From contig NC_044024.1 of assembly GCF_900496995.4 (NCBI RefSeq), positions 1,116,001 through 1,180,000 on the forward strand: a stretch of DNA of 64,000 nt. Direction: 5' to 3'. Of this stretch, positions 58,895 to 64,000 are shown in pieces. The notes below the pieces were generated by a model. It had not been told where the DNA came from, ran no database searches, and saw nothing but the letters and a program-made list of their open reading frames with translations. Position numbers and translations under genes: made by a program. Source of the stretch: Aquila chrysaetos chrysaetos (Eukaryota > Chordata > Aves > Accipitriformes > Accipitridae). Each line of letters begins with the position of its first letter. The stretch's first letter is position 1.

Positions 58895-59030
58895 CCAGAC
58901 AAAACCCAAACTACATATAAATATATATTGGAAACGGAGACGTCGTCTTTATTACAAGGCTTGCGCTGAATGGCAATTTCTGCATTTGCTTTAAATACAT
59001 CCATTTAAAGTGACAGGCGGAAAGCCGGCT
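58895..59030. promoter_or_regulatory. Conserved-element candidate with CTTTAAAT palindrome
   Basis: CTTTAAAT (58989-58996), ACATCC, ATTTAAAG (59003-59010) is a perfect 8-base inverted repeat. Upstream are GGAGACGTCGTCTTTATTAC (with the palindrome GACGTC) and GCTGAATGGCAATTTCTGC. The block is AT-rich between GC-rich flanks. Confidence 0.35.
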
Positions 59031-59184
59031 GAGCCAACATCAAGGAGGCAGCAAGGGAAGCGGGGGGGGTGGAATTTTGCTCTCTCCCCCCTTTCTGTCT
59101 GTCCTCGGTCCCCTGCATGAAAAGGCAGCGAGGTGTTGGCCTGGAGGAGAGGGCTGGGGAGGGACAGTGCTTAGGAGGTGGCAT
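59031..59184. other. GC-rich spacer
   Basis: Contains a G8 run near 59062. No feature is recognised. Confidence 0.4.
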
Positions 59185-59249
59185 TGGGGATGCTGGGCAT
59201 GTGGATGCAGGGGATGGGGATGCAGGGGACAGGGATGGCGATGGGGACC
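59185..59249 (+). repeat. Imperfect GGGGATGCA-type minisatellite
   Basis: About six degenerate copies of a GGGGATG(C/G) unit, for example GATGCAGGGGATGGGGATGC. The low-complexity His/Pro-rich minus-strand frame over it is an artefact. Confidence 0.7.
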
Positions 59250-60264
59250 GTCTTGCATTTCTCTAGTGCCAGGCTGAGCTGCCTGGGGGAAGGGTGGGGA
59301 GGGTATGCAGTGGGGGTGAGGGACAAGAGAGGAAAAAGATATTAAAATCTTCAATCTGAAGTTACTGACATACCGTCAGGCTTACGGACTGCACGCAGAA
59401 CAAAGGTTTTCATTTGCAAATCAATAAACATAAACGTGGAGCGAAGATGCAGGAATATTTTAACATAAATCTGCATAAACCCTCACTCTGGAAATGCCTG
59501 CGAACGTGCTGTCTGCTGGCTGGACCCCGTGCCCGACGCCGAGCAGGTGGCGGGGCCCGAGGTGGGTGATCCCCCCGCAGACCCCCGCCAGGCCAGGAAG
59601 GGGTTTGGGAATGGGGGGAGCAGGGCTGCCCCCCCCCCCAGCCTCCAAACCACATCTCTGTGCCCAATGCCGCTGCAGCCACAAAGTGGCCACCACAAAG
59701 GGGGTTGCTCTTGGCTGTCACCATCTGAATTCTATAATTTCTCCACGGTGCTAAATGCATTGCCACAATCAGGGGAAATGACCCAGGGAAAACAGCTCTG
59801 CCCTCTTCCAGAGGCATTGCCAAGCTGGGCATCTTCCTCCTCACCAAGCTCAGTGCCTTCGCTGCACATAATGCTGCTCTCTGAACACCAGCAAGGGATG
59901 CTTGTCCAGAAATGGGGTTCTCCCATGCTGGGAAATTCCATTTCCCATTTTCTTTGTTCTGTTTTGGTTTGCTTTTTTAATCCCACATCAGGACAAAAAA
60001 AACCCTTGAAATAGTTTGGAAAATATAAAGCTCATCAAGGGTTTCTGTTCCTCACCTTGGACAGGGTGAGACACTAGCAGAAAAAGTCAGGAAAGCTGAA
60101 CCAACGTCTTCTATTTCCACTCTCAATAGCTCTGAAGATTTTCTGCTAAAACGCCAGCTATCAGCATACTTCCAGAAAACATTCCTGTTTCAGGCATAAC
60201 GCTTTCTGCCAAACATTAACTATTGACAGCGTCATCTGAACACCAGTCTGTCATCGTCTGCAGT
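59250..60264. other. Noncoding stretch, nothing firm
   Basis: 59410-59500 is AT-rich and mildly regulatory-looking (AATATTTTAACATAAATCTGC). A C-run lies at about 59631-59639. Frames of 145-161 codons look random. Confidence 0.45.
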
Positions 60265-60305
60265 TCCCAGCTGGGGAAACTGAGGCACGGCGGCACCAGG
60301 TCCAA
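60265..60305 (-). repeat. Possible MIR fragment, minus strand
   Basis: CTGGGGAAACTGAGGCACGG matches the reverse of the MIR CTCAGTTTCC block, followed by a shortened GGCACCAGGTCC that could correspond to CCCAAGGTC. It is short, so the call is weak. Confidence 0.35.
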
Positions 60306-61014
60306 CACATCCTGTCCACCGAGCTGGGGGCTGCAGGGGAGCACTGAGGACCAAGCAGAGATATCAGTACCTGTGCTGGAGGAGAAGGGATGGCCTTGAG
60401 CCCCCACACCTCCCGCCTGCTGGGACAGACCCCTGGGGCTGCAGAGGACAGGGCTGCACCATGGCATGTCCCGACCCCTGCCAGGGCTCCCCTGCACTTG
60501 GGGATGCAGTAACGCTCACTCACTGCTGTACCTCCTGCGCTTCCAGCTAATTAATTGCCTATTCTCTCCCTCTTCTTCCACCTTAATTGGGACAAAGACA
60601 TCTGGCAGAGATTTGCTTGTGCACGGTCCTGGTCTTTAACTTTCTGCTTATTAGGGGATTTAATAGCAAAACTGCCCCGAGACAGGCATCCTCCAACGAA
60701 CCGGCTGCAGGAGCCAAGATGCCTCTACAGGTGGGATCTTCACTGGGTTTCTCTGGACACCCCACATCGTCCAGCCCTGCTGCGAAGGTACGGGGAGACT
60801 CGGGCTGTGTCGCCTCGGTGGGTGGTTTGCAGCGGGGTGGGCTGGGGCAGAGCTCGCCCCTTCCCGCACCGCTGGGACACCCGCTCTTGCCTTGGCCCCG
60901 GCAAGAGAGACACAAACTCCCTGGAAAAAGCACCAAGCGAGAACGCCGAAACTTTTAATCAGGCTGCTAGCTCGCTGGTCCTCCGCTTTTTTGCTAGAAA
61001 TGACCCAAAAGGGA
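60306..61014. other. Noncoding stretch, nothing recognised
   Basis: GC-rich in the second half with overlapping frames. No feature is seen. Confidence 0.5.
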
Positions 61015-61070
61015 ATTGAAACATTTTGTTTCATTTTGAGCAAAGCATTTTGTTTGATCTGAAAAGAACG
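61015..61070. repeat. Possible old AT-rich repeat
   Basis: GAAACATTTTGTTTCATTTTG and AGCATTTTGTTTGATCTG (in outline) repeat a CATTTTGTTT word and are partly self-complementary, like decayed amniote repeats built of GAAACATTTTGTTTC units. The family is not identified. Confidence 0.35.
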
Positions 61071-61699
61071 TGGGGTTGGAGAGGGGGAGAGGGAGAATGG
61101 GTCATTTCAGCAGCCAGGAAACAGTTCATTTCAGCTCAAATAAAACTTAATTCTGTTATTGTTGTTGCAGTGTTTGCTGTCCGGGGGCCCGGGGAGGCAG
61201 CGGGAGAGTCGGTGAGGCGGGGAATGCCCGGCTGAAGCAGCCTGGGAGGAGGTGAGGATCCGAATGCCACGGCCAGGTCGCCCTGCCCCACGACGGACGC
61301 ACAGCTTTTCTTCCAGCTGACATCTACACTCAGTTTTGGGGGTCTCCCCGGCTCGGTGGGACATGTCCTTTGGTGAAAGAAGGACCCAAAGAGAATCCTC
61401 CAGTGCTGGGTCGAGCATCTTTACCACCAGCTATGCTGCACGCCCCTGGGGCTCTTCTGCCAGGCTGAAGCTGTGTTTGGCAAACTCGCAAATAGTTTCA
61501 GGACAGCCAAAGCCACATTTCCCAGCAAGTTCAGTGGCTCTCCCTCCTCTGGGAGGTCCCCTGCATCGCCAGTCCTCTGTCCCTACTTTTCCGTGTCCTC
61601 AAAACAGGGCAGGCCCGCAGCTGAGCGGCACTGGGGGCTGCGTGGGTGCAGCCGCAGTCGTCCCTCGTCCGGACCAACCCGGCTCAGGGCCAGGCATCT
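61071..61699. other. Noncoding stretch; acceptor-like site and CpG cluster
   Basis: TTCTGTTATTGTTGTTGCAG ends at 61170 and is a good acceptor by pattern; a donor-like GTGAGG follows at 61212 after a CpG-rich 41-base piece. No coding frame makes sense across it. A noncoding exon is possible but unsupported. Confidence 0.3.
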
Positions 61700-61870
61700 G
61701 TGACTAATTGGTAGCAAAGCACTTATCAGACAAACTTTAGCCTCTCTTCCGGTTCATGAATTGCTCATGAGCTATTTATGAATTTTTTGACTTTAATTGT
61801 TATCCTAAATTATTCATCAAATAATTTCAATAACTAGTTCTTGGGCCAGATTACATTTTAAATGAGCTGT
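61700..61870. promoter_or_regulatory. Strong conserved-noncoding-element candidate
   Basis: Within 170 bases are GACTAATTGG, CACTTATCAG, two TCATGA words around AATTGC, CTATTTATGAA, CTTTAATTGTTATCC, AAATTATTCATCAAATAATT and TTTAAATGAGC. TAAT/ATTA cores recur about every 20 bases, with SOX-like ATTGT. The edges to GC-rich sequence are sharp. Confidence 0.42.
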
Positions 61871-62925
61871 TTCTGTGCATGCTTTTGCCAGAGAACTCGC
61901 TGTCAAGCAGCCACAGAAAGCAAATGCAAAAAGGCACACAAAACACGGGGAAACAAACTGCAGGAAATGCAAAGAGGACTTTTCACCCCAACTTGCTCAG
62001 TGTTTAAGCAACGCTTCGCCTGCAAGCAGCGTGTGGTTGACCTGCCCAGCACCTCTCAGGAGCTGCCAATGTCAGACCCGTTGCTGCGGCGGCGGCGGCT
62101 GATGAACGAGAGCAGTTTCCCTCCCTTAGGTCACCAAGAGGGTCGGCAAACTGATGATAAATCCCAGTGCTGCTGGTTCCCAGCAAAGGCTCCCACTGCC
62201 GGACTGCACCTCCCTCCAAGAGCTGGCGTTCCCAGACAGAAAGGAAAACCGTTTCTCCCTCCAAACGCTCCTCCTGGACACACGCACACCCCCTGAGCCC
62301 CCCCCCCGAGCTGCCTCCGGTCCCACGCTGCCCATTGCAGCTCCAGCACCGTCTCTGCCGGGGCCGTGAGCTGGAGGAGACGGGGGCGGCCGGGCACAGC
62401 TCAAACCACTTCTGAGCCAAGCAGCCAGGAGAGGCTTTACAGAGAGGGCAACTGAGGAGCCAAGCGGAGCTTTTCCCAGCCAAGCCCACATCCACCGGCC
62501 ATGGCCCTGGCACGGGGAGCGTGCCCCGGCCGGAGGGAGCGGCATTCCCACACCCCGAGCTGGAGCAATTTGTTCATGGCAAGTGGTTTAGTTGTTTGCC
62601 GCTGCACATGGGACCGGCGCTCGCTGTCTTCTCGGCACAGAGCGGCAGTGTCACCCTCCCCTGCCATAAACTCCCCCCTCTGAAATCACCAGCAGCTTTA
62701 ACGAAGGCAGTGGAGATAATGCTGAGGCTGGGCCATCATTTGGCTGCGAGGCTGGAAGCATCGGGGATGGAGAGGGGCCGGGGCTGTGTTTTCCCCTGAT
62801 GCCGTATTACTGAGCAATCATATAGACTCAAATAATCAGCTGATGTTTATTTTTCCTGCTCACTTGACTGGGCGTAAGCATCATGTCCTGCCCCAGGGCC
62901 ACTGCCCAGTGCTGCGCAATGACAA
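61871..62925. other. Noncoding stretch; GC-rich, short CGG run
   Basis: A short (CGG)4 lies at about 62086-62099. CpG is raised to about 62540. Frames up to 169 codons on the minus strand are Gly/Ser/Arg-rich and overlap others. No exon is recognised. Confidence 0.45.
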
Positions 62926-62939
62926 AAAAAAAAAAAAAA
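62926..62939 (+). repeat. A14 homopolymer
   Basis: Fourteen A residues without an upstream polyadenylation signal. Confidence 0.85.
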
Positions 62940-63879
62940 TCACATTGTTATCTCTCAACTTGTTACCTTTTTTTCTGACCAACCTCAGGCAGCCTTTTAG
63001 GCAAGGCTGTGCCTGGCTGCAGCAGGGAAGGCACAGTGATGGGGTCAGCCATCATCTTGCTGTTGCAGGGCCCCAACACACCTCTGCCACTGCAGCCTCA
63101 GACCACCTCTTTCCACGTACACCTTAGTACATCCCAGTTCAAATGCCTCAGGCAAGCTTTAAGGGCTCATTTCGCACATTGGATGATCAGAGCTACCTCT
63201 TCTGGTTTAAAAAACAGGAAAAAACTCTTCTGGTTTAGAAACCTCTGCTCCAAGAGGCAGAGGCTGTACTAGACTTTCAGGGAGTGCATCCCTCTGCCCT
63301 CCCAAGGCTGAGCCGGGCGCCCGCAGTCGCAGCCCAGGCACGTCCCAAACCCATCCGAGCACCCGGGCACAGGCGCATGCTCAAGCATGTGCAAGCGCAG
63401 ACCGTGGCTGTAACGAAGACAAGGTGGGAATCAGGGAGGAGGCCAAGAACTGACCCTGTCTGCTCCTGAGATAATATATCTCCAAAAGCCAGCTCAGGTT
63501 TCCTGGCTTCAGCACTGCTATTGAAAATTTATGGTTTGAGAAAGTTCTTGGAGCCCAAATCCCTCGACCTATCACCTTTTCAACCTTGTGTTTATCGAGA
63601 GACGAGTTCCTCTTCCTCCCGCCCTTTGTTTTCAGCTCTTGGAGCCCAAGAGACTCGGTCCTGGCGCTGCCCAAGCCAGTGCTTACAGTCAACCCATGCG
63701 AAATTGCGATAAATCCTCCCAGCCCTCTCCTTGCCTCCACTCCTCTCTTTCTGTCCCTGTTCTCTTTTTTCTGGGGCGGAGAGCGGTGCTGGCGTTCTGC
63801 TCTTTGCCAGCTCCACATGTTCTCTGCCACTCCCCTACTCTCGCCTTTGCTCCCTTCATCTCCGCAAAACAGGCATCAA
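62940..63879. other. Noncoding stretch with a short direct repeat
   Basis: CTCTTCTGGTTTA occurs at 63197 and again at 63225, separated by an AAAAAACAGGAAAAAA spacer. Otherwise nothing is recognised. Confidence 0.5.
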
Positions 63880-64000
63880 ACACCGCGAGTTGCCACGGCG
63901 ACCAGAAAGTCGCGGTGACCCTCGGGATGGGCGCTGGACCGGTATCCCGCGGCACTAGCCTGAAAAGCGCATCGCCGATCAATCCCCAAGATGTTCCCAG
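63880..64000. promoter_or_regulatory. CpG-dense right edge
   Basis: The last 120 bases hold many CpG sites (CCGCGAGTTGCCACGGCGACC, GTCGCGGTGACC, ATCCCGCGGC). GTTGCCACGGCGAC resembles an RFX/X-box-type sequence (GTTGCC-ATGG-AAC class). It may be the left shoulder of a CpG island or promoter beyond the window. Confidence 0.3.

Overview
The window is 64 kb of vertebrate nuclear DNA, almost certainly from an amniote and most likely a bird. The evidence is the kind of interspersed repeat present: decayed CR1-type LINE pieces (16380-16660 plus strand, 20935-21245 minus strand, 46455-46525 plus strand) and old MIR/CORE-SINE pieces (2600-2710, 28401-28480, possibly 60265-60305). There is no Alu, no L1 and no recent SINE. 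The overall low repeat load, frequent simple repeats and CpG-rich patches fit a bird better than a turtle or crocodile, but this is inference. Prokaryotic features such as operons, ribosome binding sites and CRISPR are absent.

I found no protein-coding gene I would defend. The longest open frames (up to 258 codons) lie in GC-rich DNA, have low-complexity Pro/Ser/Gly/Arg-rich translations, overlap on both strands and show no domain I recognise. The single best coding candidate is a 120-base, phase-0 segment at 2031-2150. It has an acceptable acceptor and donor and an ordinary-looking peptide, but I could not assign it to a family.

Layout. 1-6 kb: featureless DNA with the candidate exon, one MIR and one copy of an unassigned dispersed repeat. 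6.1-6.9 kb: CpG-rich patch. 8-9.3 and 13.1-13.4 kb: AT-rich blocks with homeodomain-type cores. 16-21.3 kb: two CR1 fossils, a CpG-rich patch (17.5-18.2 kb) and a GGAGA microsatellite. 21.8-26 kb: several blocks that look like conserved noncoding elements. 27-33 kb: poly(A) tracts, a MIR, a G16 run and a short inverted TTAATCAA pair. 34.5-42.2 kb: more regulatory-looking blocks, two hairpins and the second copy of the dispersed repeat. 44-52 kb: CpG patch, CR1 3-prime end, regulatory-looking blocks and a Z-DNA-prone stretch. 52-64 kb: mostly featureless GC-rich DNA with strong conserved-element candidates at 55970-56300, 58895-59030 and 61700-61870, and CpG-dense sequence at the right edge.

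Taken together the window reads as intergenic or deep intronic DNA, poor in transposons and rich in short AT-rich blocks full of TAAT/ATTA, SOX-like, FOX-like and octamer-like cores. This pattern is typical of regulatory deserts around developmental genes. The conserved-element calls rest on composition and motif content only; no alignment could be run. I did not find a new biological system; the leads most worth checking are listed as findings.
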